Below the pieces are notes generated by a model that saw only the letters and a list, made by a program, of their open reading frames with translations, had not been told where the DNA came from and made no database searches. From Blastochloris tepida (GTDB taxonomy: Bacteria > Pseudomonadota > Alphaproteobacteria > Rhizobiales > Xanthobacteraceae): 64,000 nt of DNA. The stretch spans positions 2,282,001-2,346,000 of the forward strand of contig NZ_AP018907.1 in NCBI RefSeq assembly GCF_003966715.1. The letters run 5' to 3'. Positions 1 to 9,378 of this stretch are shown here, in pieces; the stretch's first letter is position 1, and every line of letters starts with the position of its first letter. The translations under genes and the position numbers were made by a program.

Positions 1-420
1 AAGCTGCACGAGGTCGAGCAGTTCCGCCACTCGCGCCCGGATCGCCGCACTCGACGGTCGTGATGCACGCGGGCGCACCCTCAAGCCGTACGCGATGTTC
101 TCGGCCACGGTGAGATGGCGGAACAGTGCATAATGCTGAAACATGAAGCCGACGCCGCGCGCCTGCACCGGCACCTGCGTTGCGTCCTCGCCGCCAAGCA
201 GGATCCGTCCACTGGTGGCCTGCTCCAACCCGGCGACGATGCGCAGCAGCGTCGTCTTGCCGGATCCCGAGGGGCCCAGCAGCGCCACCAGCTCGCCGGG
301 ACGTGCGCGCAAGCTGACCCCATCAAGTGCCGCTGCCTCACCGAAGCGCTTGCTGATGCTCTCGGCCCGGATTTCCGCTGTCCGGCCGCTATCCAAGGCG
401 GCGTGCTCTTGCAAGGCCAT
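1..420 (-). CDS. cysA: Sulfate ABC transporter ATP-binding protein CysA, partial (N-terminal 140 residues)
   Basis: This is the cytoplasmic ATPase that would power the sulfate/thiosulfate importer encoded just upstream. Reading leftward from an ATG at 420, 140 codons stay open to the window edge, so the C-terminal part lies outside. A Walker A motif GPSGSGKTT lies near residues 49-57, followed by a Q-loop [15 protein letters not shown] near residue 93, which is the form typical of CysA. The start overlaps the last 32 bases of cysW on the same strand, consistent with translational coupling in a sbp-cysT-cysW-cysA operon. The signature motif, Walker B and any C-terminal regulatory domain cannot be seen. 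Assignment to sulfate rests mainly on the neighbours. Confidence 0.9.
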   Translation of the reverse strand, partial: MALQEHAALDSGRTAEIRAESISKRFGEAAALDGVSLRARPGELVALLGPSGSGKTTLLRIVAGLEQATSGRILLGGEDATQVPVQARGVGFMFQHYALFRHLTVAENIAYGLRVRPRASRPSSAAIRARVAELLDLVQL

Positions 421-1273
421 CGCCGTAGCGCCATTCGAGGGCTGACTTGACCACGAGCGTGATGAGAGCGAGCCCAGCGAGAAGCGAGGCGACCGCGAAG
501 GCACCGACAAAGGCATATTCATTGTAGAGAATCTCCACCTGCAGCGGCAGTGTGTTCGTAAGGCCGCGAATGTGTCCGGAAACAACCGACACCGCGCCGA
601 ACTCGCCCATGGCGCGTGCATTGGCGAGCAGCACCCCATAGAGCAGCGCCCATTTCACGTTCGGCAGCGTGACGGTGAGAAACATGCGAAAGGCAGAGGC
701 GCCGAGCGTCAACGCCGCCTCCTCCTCGGCCGTGCCCTGCTCCTGCATCAGCGGAATCAGCTCGCGCGCCACGAACGGGAAGGTGACGAAGATCGTCGCC
801 AGCACCAAGCCTGGTACGGCGAAGATGATCTTGATGTCATGCTCCTGCAGGAAGCTGCCGAACACGCCGTGCGCGCCGAACAGCAGCACGAAGACGAGAC
901 CAGAGACCACAGGCGATACCGAGAATGGCAGGTCGATGAGAGTGACCAGCACGCTCTTTCCAACGAAATCGAATTTCGCCACGGCCCAGGCTGCGGCGAT
1001 GCCGAACACCACGTTCAGCGGTACCGCAATCGCTGCCACCAGCAATGTCAGGCGGATTGCCGCCTGTGTGTCGGGATCGGCGAAGCTGGCGAAATAGGCC
1101 GCGACGCCGCGGCGCAGCGCCTCGGCGAACACGGCGGTCAAGGGCAGCACCAGGAACAACGCCAGGAACGCCATCGCGGCCGCAATCAGGACCAAACGGA
1201 CGAAAAGCCCCTCGCCGACCACCTCTACCGGGCTTCCCCGCAACACAACTGCTGCCGACACCCCATTAGACAT
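389..1273 (-). CDS. cysW: Sulfate ABC transporter permease CysW
   Basis: One of the two inner-membrane permease subunits of the sulfate/thiosulfate importer. The 294-residue product has about six hydrophobic segments, beginning near residues 25-50, and the cytoplasmic ABC-contact loop [16 protein letters not shown] near residues 185-200. The length matches CysW, whose usual size is about 290. It overlaps cysT by 8 bases at its start and cysA by 32 bases at its end, so the four genes read as one operon on the minus strand. CysW and CysT are close paralogues. The order binding protein, CysT, CysW, CysA is the standard one and decides which is which. Confidence 0.92.
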   Translation of the reverse strand: MSNGVSAAVVLRGSPVEVVGEGLFVRLVLIAAAMAFLALFLVLPLTAVFAEALRRGVAAYFASFADPDTQAAIRLTLLVAAIAVPLNVVFGIAAAWAVAKFDFVGKSVLVTLIDLPFSVSPVVSGLVFVLLFGAHGVFGSFLQEHDIKIIFAVPGLVLATIFVTFPFVARELIPLMQEQGTAEEEAALTLGASAFRMFLTVTLPNVKWALLYGVLLANARAMGEFGAVSVVSGHIRGLTNTLPLQVEILYNEYAFVGAFAVASLLAGLALITLVVKSALEWRYGDGLARARRLG

Positions 1274-2129
1274 GACCGAACCTCCGCCGGCTCCAGGCCT
1301 GGATGAGGTTGATCACCAAAAGCGCCATGAACGAGATCGCCAGCATGATGGTGGCGAGCGCCACCGCCCCGGTGTAGTTGAACTCCTCGAGCTGGATGAC
1401 GATCAGGAGCGGCGCGATCTCGGACACGAACGGCATGTTGCCGGCGATGAAGATCACCGAGCCGTATTCGCCGACCGCGCGGCCGAACGCCAGCGCGAAG
1501 CCGGTCAGCACCGCCGGTGCCAGCGCAGGCAGGACGACGCGCGCCACGGTTTGCACCCGCGAGGCGCCGAGCGTGGCGGAGGCCTCCTCGATCTCGCGGT
1601 CGAGATCGGCCAGAACCGGCTGAACAGTTCGCACCACGAATGGTAGCCCGATGAACACCAAGGCCACGAAAATGCCAAGCGGCGTGTACGCAACGGAAAT
1701 GCCGAGCGGCAGAAGCCGTGAGCCGACCCAGCCGTTCGGTGCATAGATCGCAGTGAGGGCGATTCCAGCGACCGCTGTGGGCAGCGCAAACGGCAAATCG
1801 ACCATGGCATCCAACAGCCGCCGGCCGGGAAACGCATAGCGAGTCAGGACCCACGCCACGACAAACCCGCTCACCGCGTTGAGCGCGGCCGCCGCGAATG
1901 CGACCCCGAACGTCAGCCTCAGCGCCGCGGCGGTCCGCGGCGCTGTCGCAGTCTCCCAAAGCCCCTCAATCCCGAGACCAGAGGCACGGCCTACCAGAAC
2001 GCTGAGCGGAATGAGAACGATCAGCGACAGATAGGTCACCGCGAAGCCGAAGGTCAGGCCAAATCCCGGCAGCGCAGAGTGCTGGCGCAGCTTAAAAGGC
2101 ATCGATCGCAAGGTGTCGGCAGCGCTCAT
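1266..2129 (-). CDS. cysT: Sulfate ABC transporter permease CysT (CysU)
   Basis: First permease subunit of the sulfate/thiosulfate importer, located in the inner membrane. The 287-residue protein has six predicted membrane spans starting at about residue 22 and the coupling loop [21 protein letters not shown] at about residues 180-200. The ATG overlaps the stop codon of the upstream binding-protein gene as ATGA, which fixes the start and implies coupled translation. Length and the motif [15 protein letters not shown] near residue 225 fit the CysT family. No unusual feature is seen. Confidence 0.93.
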   Translation of the reverse strand: MSAADTLRSMPFKLRQHSALPGFGLTFGFAVTYLSLIVLIPLSVLVGRASGLGIEGLWETATAPRTAAALRLTFGVAFAAAALNAVSGFVVAWVLTRYAFPGRRLLDAMVDLPFALPTAVAGIALTAIYAPNGWVGSRLLPLGISVAYTPLGIFVALVFIGLPFVVRTVQPVLADLDREIEEASATLGASRVQTVARVVLPALAPAVLTGFALAFGRAVGEYGSVIFIAGNMPFVSEIAPLLIVIQLEEFNYTGAVALATIMLAISFMALLVINLIQAWSRRRFGHV

Positions 2130-3205
2130 CGGCCTGCCGCCCCACCGGGCTTATAGATCTCGTCGAACACACCGCCATCGGCGAAGTGCTCGGCTTGCGC
2201 CTTGCTCCAGCCGCCGAACACCGCATCGATGGTGACGAGCTTGAGATTCGGAAACCGCTTGAGGTCGGCCGGGTCGGCGGCCTCCAGCTTCGACGGCCGG
2301 TAGAAGTTGGCGGCGATGATGCGCTGCGCCGCGGGGGAGTAGAGAAAGTCGAGATAGGCCTCGGCCACATGGCGCGTGCCGCGCCGGTCGACAACTGCGT
2401 CGACCAGTGCGACCGGCGGCTCGGCCAGGATCGACAGCGACGGATAGACGATGTCGAACCTGTCGGCGCCGAACTCGGCGAGCGCGAGATGGGCCTCGTT
2501 CTCCCACGAAATGAACACGTCGCCCAGCCCGCGTTGCACGAACGTCGTCGTCGAGCCGCGCGCGCCGGTGTCGAGCACCGGAACGTTGCGATAGATCGCA
2601 GCGACGAACGCCTTGGCCTTCTCCGGATCGTTGGTGCGGTCGAGCTCATAGGCCCAGGCGGCGAGGTAGTTCCAGCGCGCCCCGCCCGAGGTCTTCGGGT
2701 TGGGGGTGATCACCGCCACGCCGGGCTTGGCGAGATCGCTCCAGTCCTGAATGGCCTTGGGGTTGCCCTTGCGCACCAGGAACACGATGGTCGAGGTGTA
2801 GGGCGAGGAATTGCTGGGCAGCCGCGTCTGCCAGTTCGCCGGCAACAGCTTGGCCTTCTCGGCGATCGCGTCGATGTCGGCGGCGAGCGCCAGCGTCACC
2901 ACGTCGGCCTGGAGCCCGTCGATCACCGTGCGCGCCTGCCGCCCCGAGCCGCCATGCGAGGTGCGGATGGTCACCCTCTGGCCGGTCCGCGCCAGCCAGT
3001 CCTTCGCAAACGCCTCGTTGATTGCCTTGTAAAGTTCGCGTGTCGGATCATACGACACGTTGGTAAGCGTCACCTCGGACGACTGTGTTGCGGATTCACG
3101 GCTCCCGTCCTGCGCATGGCCGAACACGGTCGTCGCCAGCACAAGGCCAAAGGCAGCAGCCGTTGCCGCGAGGTAGCGCCAATCCAGGGGCTGCGAATTT
3201 GTCAT
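2126..3205 (-). CDS. Periplasmic sulfate-binding protein (Sbp/CysP family)
   Basis: Periplasmic receptor that delivers sulfate (or thiosulfate) to CysTW. The product is 359 residues from the ATG at 3205. This start is preferred over the in-frame start 24 codons upstream because it is preceded by GGAG about ten bases away and opens a good signal peptide ([21 protein letters not shown]). The sulfate-binding loop region appears as [15 protein letters not shown] at about residues 80-95, and [16 protein letters not shown] occurs near residue 160, both typical of the Sbp/CysP family. It is the first gene of the cys operon. The roughly 250 bases upstream hold no gene, and a CysB-type site could not be identified with confidence. 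Sbp and CysP cannot be told apart here. Confidence 0.92.
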   Translation of the reverse strand: MTNSQPLDWRYLAATAAAFGLVLATTVFGHAQDGSRESATQSSEVTLTNVSYDPTRELYKAINEAFAKDWLARTGQRVTIRTSHGGSGRQARTVIDGLQADVVTLALAADIDAIAEKAKLLPANWQTRLPSNSSPYTSTIVFLVRKGNPKAIQDWSDLAKPGVAVITPNPKTSGGARWNYLAAWAYELDRTNDPEKAKAFVAAIYRNVPVLDTGARGSTTTFVQRGLGDVFISWENEAHLALAEFGADRFDIVYPSLSILAEPPVALVDAVVDRRGTRHVAEAYLDFLYSPAAQRIIAANFYRPSKLEAADPADLKRFPNLKLVTIDAVFGGWSKAQAEHFADGGVFDEIYKPGGAAGR

Positions 3206-3458
3206 CTCGGTCTCCACGGCAAATCGATCTCCAGAAATGGATGCTCCGAGAACGGAGCCGTCGAAGAGCCGGCTCACAGGAGAAGCCGACCCGCGGATTC
3301 ACGCAAGACCGGGAGAGGAATTTGGATCATCTTCACTCCAGGTCACAGCTTGGGCGAATTGAATCCTCTGCAGCTTGCGGCGGCACGAGAGAATTTGTTC
3401 CGGACGCGCCGGCTACGCCGCCACTTGCCGCAACGGCCGGGCGCTTGCCCGGCCACCA

Positions 3459-4289
3459 TCACCACGTAGCCAGGATGCTGCCGGCGAACGCCTTGTCGAC
3501 GAACGCTTTGACTTCGGCCGAGCGGTAGATGTCGATATAGCGGCGGATGCGCGGGTCATCCTTGCGGTCCTCGCGGGCGGCGAACACCAGCGTCCATTGC
3601 GAATCCACGCCTTCCAGCGCCAGTGCCTTCTTCTGGTCGAGACCGGCGAGGTGTGCGTAATTGTTCGAGACGAACGCCACCGCAACATCGTCGAGGGAGC
3701 GCGGCAACTGGGCGGCCTCAAGCTCGATGAAGCTCAGCTTCTTGGGATTTTCAACGATGTCGGCGGGGGTTGCCGAGATGCCCGCGCCTTCCTTCAGCTT
3801 GATCAGGCCAGCCTGCTGGAACAGATAGAGTGCGCGCGCGGAATTGGTCGGGTCGTTGGGGATCGCCACCTTGGCACCGGCGGGAATGTCCGCCAGTTTG
3901 GTGAACTTCGAGGAGTAGATGCCCGCCGGCACCACGATCGATGTCTCGAGCGGGATGATCTGGAACCCGCGCGCCTTGACCTGATTGGCGAGATAGGGCC
4001 GGTGCTGGAAATTGTTGAGGTCGATATCGCCGGAGTTCAGCGCGACGTTCGGCTGCGTCCAGTCGGTAAACTCGATCACCTCGACCTTCAGCCCCTCCTT
4101 CTCGGCAATGCGCGCCGCCTCGCGCAGGATGTCGCCGTAGGGGCCGGCGGAAACGCCGACTTTGAGCGCCCTGCCCGGCTGCACGGTCGGCACGACGTCC
4201 GCCGTCTGCGCCTGCGCGACGGCAACCGCCGGCACGAGGCTGGTGAGTGCTGCCGCGAGCACGAGGCGGCGGGAAAGGTGTCCGATCAT
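3459..4289 (-). CDS. MetQ/NlpA-family methionine-binding protein, second copy
   Basis: Periplasmic solute receptor of the MetNIQ methionine importer family. The 276-residue start at 4289 is chosen because GGGAGC lies just upstream and a signal peptide (LVLAAALTSLVPAVAVAQA) follows. The open frame continues another 69 codons upstream but looks non-coding. There is no lipobox cysteine, so it is probably soluble. Family motifs include LKVGVSAGPYGDILREAA near residue 35 and the ligand region KVAIPNDPTNSARALYLFQ near residue 145. A SAM-II aptamer 210 bases upstream on the same strand suggests separate control from the metNIQ operon. A related solute, such as a methionine derivative, is possible. 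Confidence 0.88.
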   Translation of the reverse strand: MIGHLSRRLVLAAALTSLVPAVAVAQAQTADVVPTVQPGRALKVGVSAGPYGDILREAARIAEKEGLKVEVIEFTDWTQPNVALNSGDIDLNNFQHRPYLANQVKARGFQIIPLETSIVVPAGIYSSKFTKLADIPAGAKVAIPNDPTNSARALYLFQQAGLIKLKEGAGISATPADIVENPKKLSFIELEAAQLPRSLDDVAVAFVSNNYAHLAGLDQKKALALEGVDSQWTLVFAAREDRKDDPRIRRYIDIYRSAEVKAFVDKAFAGSILATW

Positions 4290-4500
4290 CGCAATAAGCT
4301 CCCTAACGCCGGGCGCACGCCGCGGCGGTGTCAGATCTGGATTGGGGAAGGAGGCTGGCCGAAACGCAGGGACCGAGGCACCCGGCCGCTCCGCGGGACG
4401 ACGCAACGAGGTGTCGGATCCGGCTAGCGCCGACAGCTTGCGGTAACAAAGCTCACGGGGCTTCTCCTGTTCTAATCCGGAGACCCACGAAATCATCGTG

Positions 4501-4553
4501 GCGCTTTAGCGTTTGGTGTCGCGGCGCAAGCTGCTCCGTCAAATCCCGCGACC
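4501..4553 (-). promoter_or_regulatory. SAM-II riboswitch aptamer upstream of the second metQ
   Basis: Read on the minus strand, the segment has a perfect 7-bp P1 stem (GTCGCGG with CCGCGAC). The loop starts ATTTGACGG and the conserved GCTTGC and the 3' pseudoknot strand ACGCTAAAGC follow, in the order expected for the SAM-II class. SAM-II aptamers are known from alphaproteobacterial methionine genes. A small hairpin (CCACGA/TCGTGG) follows directly, but the chosen metQ start is about 210 bases further on, so the expression platform is not obvious. A near-identical copy precedes metN at 7628-7681. Confidence 0.82.
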
Positions 4554-4740
4554 GGCCGAGGCCGATGCCACATGATCCCGTCTTCGCGGTATCGCGTCAA
4601 CGAAAGCGAATCCCAAAGTTCGCCGAGATCGGGGAATGGACTTGTTTCGATTGCGGCTCGGAAGGAGGATTCTTGAGGCCCTGCCCGCCGATCCAGACAT
4701 GCAGCGCTGGCCACGCCGACGGAAAGCCCCATCCAAAGCA

Positions 4741-4769
4741 GAACGCCCCCGGTTGCACCGGGGGCGTTC
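4741..4769 (-). terminator. Hairpin terminator after metQ
   Basis: A perfect 12-bp inverted repeat (GAACGCCCCCGG and its complement) around a 5-base loop lies 30 bases beyond the metQ stop at 4799. The downstream T-tract on the minus strand is weak (TGCTTTGG). It probably ends the metNIQ transcript before the next riboswitch-controlled gene. Confidence 0.65.
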
Positions 4770-4798
4770 CGCACAAGCTTCCGGGGAGAGACCGCAGC

Positions 4799-5575
4799 CT
4801 ACCACGCTGCAACGTAGGCACCCTTGAACTTGTCGGCGATGAATTGCTTCACCGCGTCGCTGTGATAGGCCTTCACGAAGGTCGCGACCCAAGGCTTTTC
4901 CCGGTCCTCCTCGCGCACGACAATGATATTGACCCAGGGCCCATCCGCCGTTTCCTTCAGTATGGAATCCTTCACCGGATCGAGTCCGGCCTGGACGGCA
5001 TAGTTATTGTTGACGGCGGCGGCATCGACATCTGGCAGCGAGCGCGGCAGTTGCGCGGCATCGAGCTCGATGAACCGGAACCGCTTCGGATTGCCTGTGA
5101 TGTCGGCGACGCCGGCGGTGACACCCGCGCCCTCCCGCAGCTTGATGATGCCGTTCGTGGCGAGAAGCTGCAGCGACCGGGCGCCGTTCGTCGGATCGTT
5201 CTGTATCGCGACGGCCGCGCCCGAGGGCAGATCGTCGAAGCTCTTGTACTTCTTCGAGTAGAACCCCATGGGCGAGGCGATGGTGTCGCCCACCTTGGCC
5301 AGTCGCCAGTCGGTCTTCGCAAGCTGGTTCTTCAGGTAAGGCTCATGCTGGAACGAGTTGATCTCGATGTCCTTCTGCGCCAGCGCCTGATTGGGAATGA
5401 CGTAGTCCGTGAACTCGACGACCTTGACGTCGAGCCCCAACTTCTTCGCCTCCGGCACGACCTGTTCCAGGATTTGCGCATGAGGGCCGGCGGTGACTCC
5501 CACGCGAACGGTCTCGGCCACGGCGGAGGTCGTGAGGAGCGCCGCAACGGCGGCCGACAGGAGAAATTTCTTCAT
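4799..5575 (-). CDS. metQ: Methionine-binding protein MetQ
   Basis: Periplasmic methionine receptor of the MetNIQ importer. The 258-residue protein opens with a signal peptide MKKFLLSAAVAALLTTSAVA and has the family landmarks RVGVTAGPHAQILEQV at about residues 25-40, NSFQHEPYLKNQL near residue 80 and AVAIQNDPTNGARSLQLL near residue 128. No lipobox cysteine is present. It is the third gene of a metN-metI-metQ run on the minus strand, 76 bases after metI, and is followed by a hairpin terminator. The length is normal for MetQ. It is about half identical by eye to the second copy at 3459-4289, so the two may bind different methionine forms. Confidence 0.93.
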   Translation of the reverse strand: MKKFLLSAAVAALLTTSAVAETVRVGVTAGPHAQILEQVVPEAKKLGLDVKVVEFTDYVIPNQALAQKDIEINSFQHEPYLKNQLAKTDWRLAKVGDTIASPMGFYSKKYKSFDDLPSGAAVAIQNDPTNGARSLQLLATNGIIKLREGAGVTAGVADITGNPKRFRFIELDAAQLPRSLPDVDAAAVNNNYAVQAGLDPVKDSILKETADGPWVNIIVVREEDREKPWVATFVKAYHSDAVKQFIADKFKGAYVAAW

Positions 5576-5651
5576 CGCTTGAACTCGATTTGACTTCGAC
5601 TGTGATCGGGGTTTGGCAGGCGGCCCTATGGCCGCGACCGCGTGTGGATGC

Positions 5652-6338
5652 TCACTCCCGTCGGGTACGGCGGTCGAGCCGGCGGGCCAGCGTGTCGCCG
5701 AACGACTGCACGAACTGAACCAGGGCGATCAGGATCACCACCACCGCCAGCATCACCTCCGGCATGAAGCGCTGATAGCCGTAGCGGATGCCGAGATCGC
5801 CCAGACCGCCGCCGCCAACTGCGCCCACCATCGCTGAATGCCCGATCAGGCTGACCAGCGACAGCGTAAGTCCAAGCACGATCGCCGGCATCGCCTCCGG
5901 CACCAGCACCTTGCGCACGACCTGGAGCGGTGTCGCGCCCATCGCACGGGCTGCCTCGATCAGACCCGGATCGACCTCGCGCACGGCGCCTTCGACAATG
6001 CGGGCGATGAACGGCGTCGCGGCGATCGTCAGCGGCACGATCGCCGCCGAGGTTCCGATCGACGTGCCGGCAACGAGCCGAGTGAACGGAATGATCGCCA
6101 CCACCAGAATGATGAATGGCGTCGAGCGGGTGGCGTTGACGACGGCGCCGAGCACCGTATTGGCGACCGGCGCCGCGAAGATCTCGCCGCCGCGCGAGGT
6201 GGCAAGGAACACGCCGAGCGGCAGCCCCAGCGCCGTCCCGAGAGCGCCGGCAACCCCGACCATATAGAGAGTGTCGATCAGCGAGGCGACGATCTGATCG
6301 ACGATGGCAGCGGGAAGGAGAAGACTTTCAAGCGACAT
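5652..6338 (-). CDS. metI: Methionine ABC transporter permease MetI
   Basis: Inner-membrane channel subunit of the methionine importer. The start at 6338 is preceded by a strong GGAGG nine bases upstream and gives 228 residues, close to the family size of about 217. An in-frame start 18 codons earlier lies inside metN and has no such site. Five hydrophobic segments are visible. The ABC contact loop IEAARAMGATPLQVVRKVLVP occurs near residues 128-148. The gene overlaps the end of metN by 11 bases, showing translational coupling with the ATPase. It is presumably controlled by the SAM-II aptamer upstream of metN. Confidence 0.93.
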   Translation of the reverse strand: MSLESLLLPAAIVDQIVASLIDTLYMVGVAGALGTALGLPLGVFLATSRGGEIFAAPVANTVLGAVVNATRSTPFIILVVAIIPFTRLVAGTSIGTSAAIVPLTIAATPFIARIVEGAVREVDPGLIEAARAMGATPLQVVRKVLVPEAMPAIVLGLTLSLVSLIGHSAMVGAVGGGGLGDLGIRYGYQRFMPEVMLAVVVILIALVQFVQSFGDTLARRLDRRTRRE

Positions 6339-7440
6339 GACCGAGAACCTCCGTCGACAGATGGAGCCGTCCGAGCGCGTTGCGCACGGCATCGACGGTC
6401 ACCGGATCCCCGGGCACCGCGACGATCAACGTGCCGAACGACCGGCCGGCAATGGGCTCGATCTGGCCGGCGAGAATATTGACGTCGATTCCCAGGAGGC
6501 GGGTGACGCGCGACAGAACCGGCTCGTCGGCATTGGGACCGGTGAAGACGATGCGCAGGACCGTACGTCCGCCGGGGATCGGCTCGGAGACGAGACGCGA
6601 CCGCAGATCCTCCGACAGCAGTGCGCCGGTGACCGATCCGACGAAGTTGCGGGTGGTTTCGTGCTCCGGATGGGCGAACACCTCGAAGGTCGAGCCCTGC
6701 TCGACCACCCGGCCCCGGTCGAGAACAGCAACCCGGTCGGCGATCGATTTCACGACACTCATCTCGTGCGTGATCAGCACGACGGTGAGGTGAAGCTCCC
6801 GGCGAATGCGGGCGATCAGCGCCAGGATCTGCTGCGTGGTCTCGGGATCGAGCGCCGAGGTTGCCTCATCACACAGGAGCACTTTCGGACGGATGGCCAG
6901 CGCGCGGGCGATCCCGACGCGCTGCTTCTGACCGCCGGACAGTTCGCTGGGATAGCGATCGCGCTGTGCCGACAGGCCGACCAGGTCCAACAGCTCGTCG
7001 ACCCGAGCGGCGATGTCGCGGCGCGGCCAGCCGGCGATTTCCAGCGGCAGCGCGACATTCGCGGCGGCGGTCCGCCGCGCCAGCAGCGCGAAGTGCTGGA
7101 ACACCATGCCGATCGTGCGGCGGGCGGTTCGCGCGGCGCTCTCCTCAAGATCGGAGATGGTGACGCCGTCGATCAAGACCCGTCCCGAGGTCGGTCGCTC
7201 CAGCGCGTTGACAATGCGCACCAGTGTCGACTTGCCGGCGCCGCTGCGGCCAATGATGCCGAGAATTTCGCCGGCACCGACATCGATCGACACGTCGTCG
7301 AGGGCGGTGACCGGGGCCGCATCGCTGCGCGGGCGGTAGACCTTGCCGACGCGGTCGAGCCGGATCACCGGATCGGTCCTGGACACCCCCTGCCGCGCGG
7401 CGCTGTCCGCCACCGGAATCACGGAGGAATGTGCGTTCAT
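6328..7440 (-). CDS. metN: Methionine ABC transporter ATP-binding protein MetN
   Basis: Cytoplasmic ATPase of the methionine importer. In 370 residues it shows Walker A GRSGAGKST (about residues 64-72), signature LSGGQKQR (about 165-172), Walker B VLLCDEATSALD and the H-loop histidine in THEMSVV. The last ~90 residues form the C-terminal NIL domain (LLGIDVNILAGQIEPIAGRS), which in MetN binds methionine and mediates transinhibition. It is the first gene of metNIQ, with a SAM-II aptamer about 190 bases upstream, so both the gene and the protein appear to be feedback-controlled by the methionine/SAM pool. The N-terminal ~25 residues are longer than in E. coli MetN, so the true start could be slightly downstream. 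Confidence 0.95.
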   Translation of the reverse strand: MNAHSSVIPVADSAARQGVSRTDPVIRLDRVGKVYRPRSDAAPVTALDDVSIDVGAGEILGIIGRSGAGKSTLVRIVNALERPTSGRVLIDGVTISDLEESAARTARRTIGMVFQHFALLARRTAAANVALPLEIAGWPRRDIAARVDELLDLVGLSAQRDRYPSELSGGQKQRVGIARALAIRPKVLLCDEATSALDPETTQQILALIARIRRELHLTVVLITHEMSVVKSIADRVAVLDRGRVVEQGSTFEVFAHPEHETTRNFVGSVTGALLSEDLRSRLVSEPIPGGRTVLRIVFTGPNADEPVLSRVTRLLGIDVNILAGQIEPIAGRSFGTLIVAVPGDPVTVDAVRNALGRLHLSTEVLGHVA

Positions 7441-7627
7441 GAATGACTCCTGCGCGCGCCCGCGAGGGGAGCACGCTCAGTTTGACGGGAAAGGAATGGC
7501 TTGCGGCCGGGTTCGCGGCCGGCAGCAACGGACTGCGCTATTTCAGCGACAACAGGCTGTGGGCATCATGTCACACCTCTTCCGGCGGAGACCCACGAAC
7601 CAGAGGACATAAGAATCCAAGTCCGGG

Positions 7628-7681
7628 GCGCTTTAGCGTTTGGTGTCGCGGCGCAAGCTGCTCGACTCAAATCACCGCGGC
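7628..7681 (-). promoter_or_regulatory. SAM-II riboswitch aptamer upstream of metN
   Basis: On the minus strand this has P1 strands CGCGG and CCGCG, the conserved TGATTTGAG loop, GCAGCTTGCG and the 3' strand ACGCTAAAGC. These are the hallmarks of a SAM-II (metA-type) aptamer. The 30-base stretch GCAGCTTGCGCC to GCTAAAGCGCC is identical to the copy at 4501-4553. It lies about 190 bases before the metN ATG, and a TTCGTGGGTCTCCG block is also shared downstream of both copies. Confidence 0.84.
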
Positions 7682-8152
7682 TCGCCGTTCCTGACAGCGC
7701 GAGCACGCTTAGGATGAGGGTTTGCCGCCGGACGTCAAGCACGATCCTGCGCGAAATCCGCCGATTCGGCGGTCGGCCCGTCAAATAGCGAAGACACTCT
7801 CCTGCGCCGCATCCGCGGCAAACGGGCGTTCTCCCGGGGCGCCCTTTCGGAGGACGACCTTCCCCGGGACGGATCCCTCCGCACGACGACAGCCGCGGCG
7901 GACGCCCAAGCGGCAGGTTCGGCCAACATCGTCGCATCGGCCTCCGTTGATGCGGAGGAGGCGCCAACATAGCGAAGGAAACCGCACGCCTTCGCCAAGT
8001 TTGCCTTGTCACATCCCCGACGCGATCTAACGTGGTCGTGACGTTTGGCGTGACGACCACCACGTCGAGCCGCACACACTGGAAAATCCGACTTTCGCGG
8101 ACATGCAGACTGGGACCATTGCGCCGCTTCGCGGCGCGGGGTGCGGCCGTGC
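7682..8152. other. Intergenic region between the metN leader and the IS element
   Basis: No convincing gene is seen. A near-perfect hairpin (GTGGTCGTGACG / CGTGACGACCAC, one mismatch) lies at 8032-8060. The region probably holds the metN promoter. The sequence just left of the IS (ending GTGC at 8152) was contiguous with position 9352 before the insertion. Confidence 0.5.
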
Positions 8153-8178
8153 TGACATGCTCCCCATTTTCCTGCCGG

Positions 8179-9042
8179 TCATAAGTTAGGCCCGGCTGCG
8201 GTTTGGTCCCGTTGGGACCGGGTGGCGAACGTCGACGGCGCAAGACCGCCGAGGCTCGAATGGGGTCTGACGGTGTTGTAGTCGGTGCGCCAAGCCTCGA
8301 TGATCCGCCGCGCCTCGGCCAGCGAGGCGAAGGCGTGCTCATTGAGGCATTCATCGCGCAGCCGGCCGTTGAAGCTCTCCACGAAGGCATTCTGGATCGG
8401 CTTGCCGGGGGCGATGTAATGCCATTCGATCCCGGTGTCCTCGGCGAAGCGCAGGATTGCCCGGCTCACGAACTCCGTGCCGTTGTCGGAGACGATCATG
8501 CAGGGACGACCGCGCCGGGCGATCAGCTCGCCGAGCTCGCGCACGACGCGGGCCCCGGAGAGCGAGGTGTCGACCACCGCGGCCAGGCACTCCCGCGTGA
8601 AGTCGTCGACGACGTTCAGCACCCGGAAGCGGCGCCCATCGTCCAGCGCATCGGAGACGAAGTCCAGGCTCCAGCGCTGGTTCGCCCCCTGCGGCACCGC
8701 CATCGGCGCCCGCGTACCCAGGGCCCGCTTGCGGCCGCCACGGCGGCGCACCGCCAGCCGCTCCTCCCGGTAGAGCCGGTAGACCTTCTTCAGGTTCATT
8801 CGCATGCCCTCCCGCCGCAGCAGGATCGCCAGCCGCCGATAGCCGAACCGGCGGCGCCCGTTGGCCAGCTCCCGCAGGCGCACCCGGACGGTCGCGTCAC
8901 CGCCCGTCTTGCGCCGGCCCTGGAAGCTCGACCGATCCACCCCGATCAGCCCGCAGGCCCGGCGCTCGGAGTAGCCGTGATCGGTGATCACGCGCTCCAC
9001 CGTCGCGAACCGGGCTGCAGGCGAGATCAGTTTTTTCTCAGC
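8179..9042 (-). CDS. IS3-family transposase OrfB (DDE catalytic domain)
   Basis: Catalytic half of the IS3 transposase, expected to be made as an OrfAB fusion by -1 frameshifting. About 285 residues are readable from the slippery site. The rve integrase core shows D in [10 protein letters not shown] in [11 protein letters not shown] and E in [13 protein letters not shown], the expected DDE triad, preceded by an HTH_21-type segment ([17 protein letters not shown]). The frame continues upstream into orfA in a different phase, and no strong independent start is seen. All key residues are intact. Confidence 0.93.
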   Translation of the reverse strand, partial: AEKKLISPAARFATVERVITDHGYSERRACGLIGVDRSSFQGRRKTGGDATVRVRLRELANGRRRFGYRRLAILLRREGMRMNLKKVYRLYREERLAVRRRGGRKRALGTRAPMAVPQGANQRWSLDFVSDALDDGRRFRVLNVVDDFTRECLAAVVDTSLSGARVVRELGELIARRGRPCMIVSDNGTEFVSRAILRFAEDTGIEWHYIAPGKPIQNAFVESFNGRLRDECLNEHAFASLAEARRIIEAWRTDYNTVRPHSSLGGLAPSTFATRSQRDQTAAGPNL

Positions 9043-9290
9043 AGGTCCTTCAGCACGGCGTTGTCGAGCATCTGCTCGGCCAAAAGCTTCTTCAGCCGCC
9101 GGTTCTCCTCCTCGAGCGAGCGCAGCCGCGCCGTCTCCGAGGCCGTCATCCCGCCAAACTTGGCCTTCCACTTGTAAAGCGTCGCGTCGCTGATCCCGTG
9201 CTTGCGGCACACATCCTGGGGCTTCATCCCAGCCTCGTGCTCCTTCAGCACCGAAATGATCTGCTCCTCGCTGAAACGGCTTCGACGCAT
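9027..9290 (-). CDS. IS3-family transposase OrfA (HTH DNA-binding)
   Basis: DNA-binding half of the IS3 transposase, 87 residues from the ATG at 9290, which has GAGGAGA upstream. It contains the helix-turn-helix ([16 protein letters not shown], then [20 protein letters not shown]) and a leucine-zipper-like tail ([20 protein letters not shown]). The frame ends at TGA directly after AAAAAAC, a classic A-type slippery heptamer. A -1 shift there joins orfA to orfB. The sequence is closest by eye to the IS407 subgroup. Confidence 0.93.
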   Translation of the reverse strand: MRRSRFSEEQIISVLKEHEAGMKPQDVCRKHGISDATLYKWKAKFGGMTASETARLRSLEEENRRLKKLLAEQMLDNAVLKDLLRKN

Positions 9291-9378
9291 GGTCCATCTC
9301 CTCGTCGATGGACCCAACTTATCCCTGGCCGGAAATCAGGGGAGCACGTCAGTGCATGCAGCATGAAGGGCAGCATCG

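Larger units (their letters stand above)
8153..9351 (-). mobile_element. IS3-family (IS407-subgroup-like) insertion sequence, apparently intact
   Basis: A 1199-bp element with imperfect terminal inverted repeats of about 40 bp. The outer ends read TGACGTGCTCCCC and TGACATGCTCCCC, each followed inside by a related GGCC..ATAAGTT block. It is flanked on both sides by the 4-bp sequence GTGC (8149-8152 and 9352-9355), a target-site duplication of the size expected for the IS407 subgroup. It carries orfA and orfB overlapping in a -1 arrangement on the minus strand. Both ends, both frames and the duplication look undamaged, so the insertion is recent. It landed 27 bases before a truncated encapsulin gene. 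Confidence 0.93.

Noticed and set aside
4290..4496. Extended N-terminus of the second metQ starting just after the SAM-II aptamer
   Set aside because: The extra 69 codons do not look like protein, have no ribosome-binding site and would bury the signal peptide. The ATG at 4289 has GGGAGC and a proper signal sequence.
7566..8390. 274-codon minus-strand frame upstream of metN
   Set aside because: It runs across the IS boundary and the riboswitch, shows no domain and no conserved start; non-coding.
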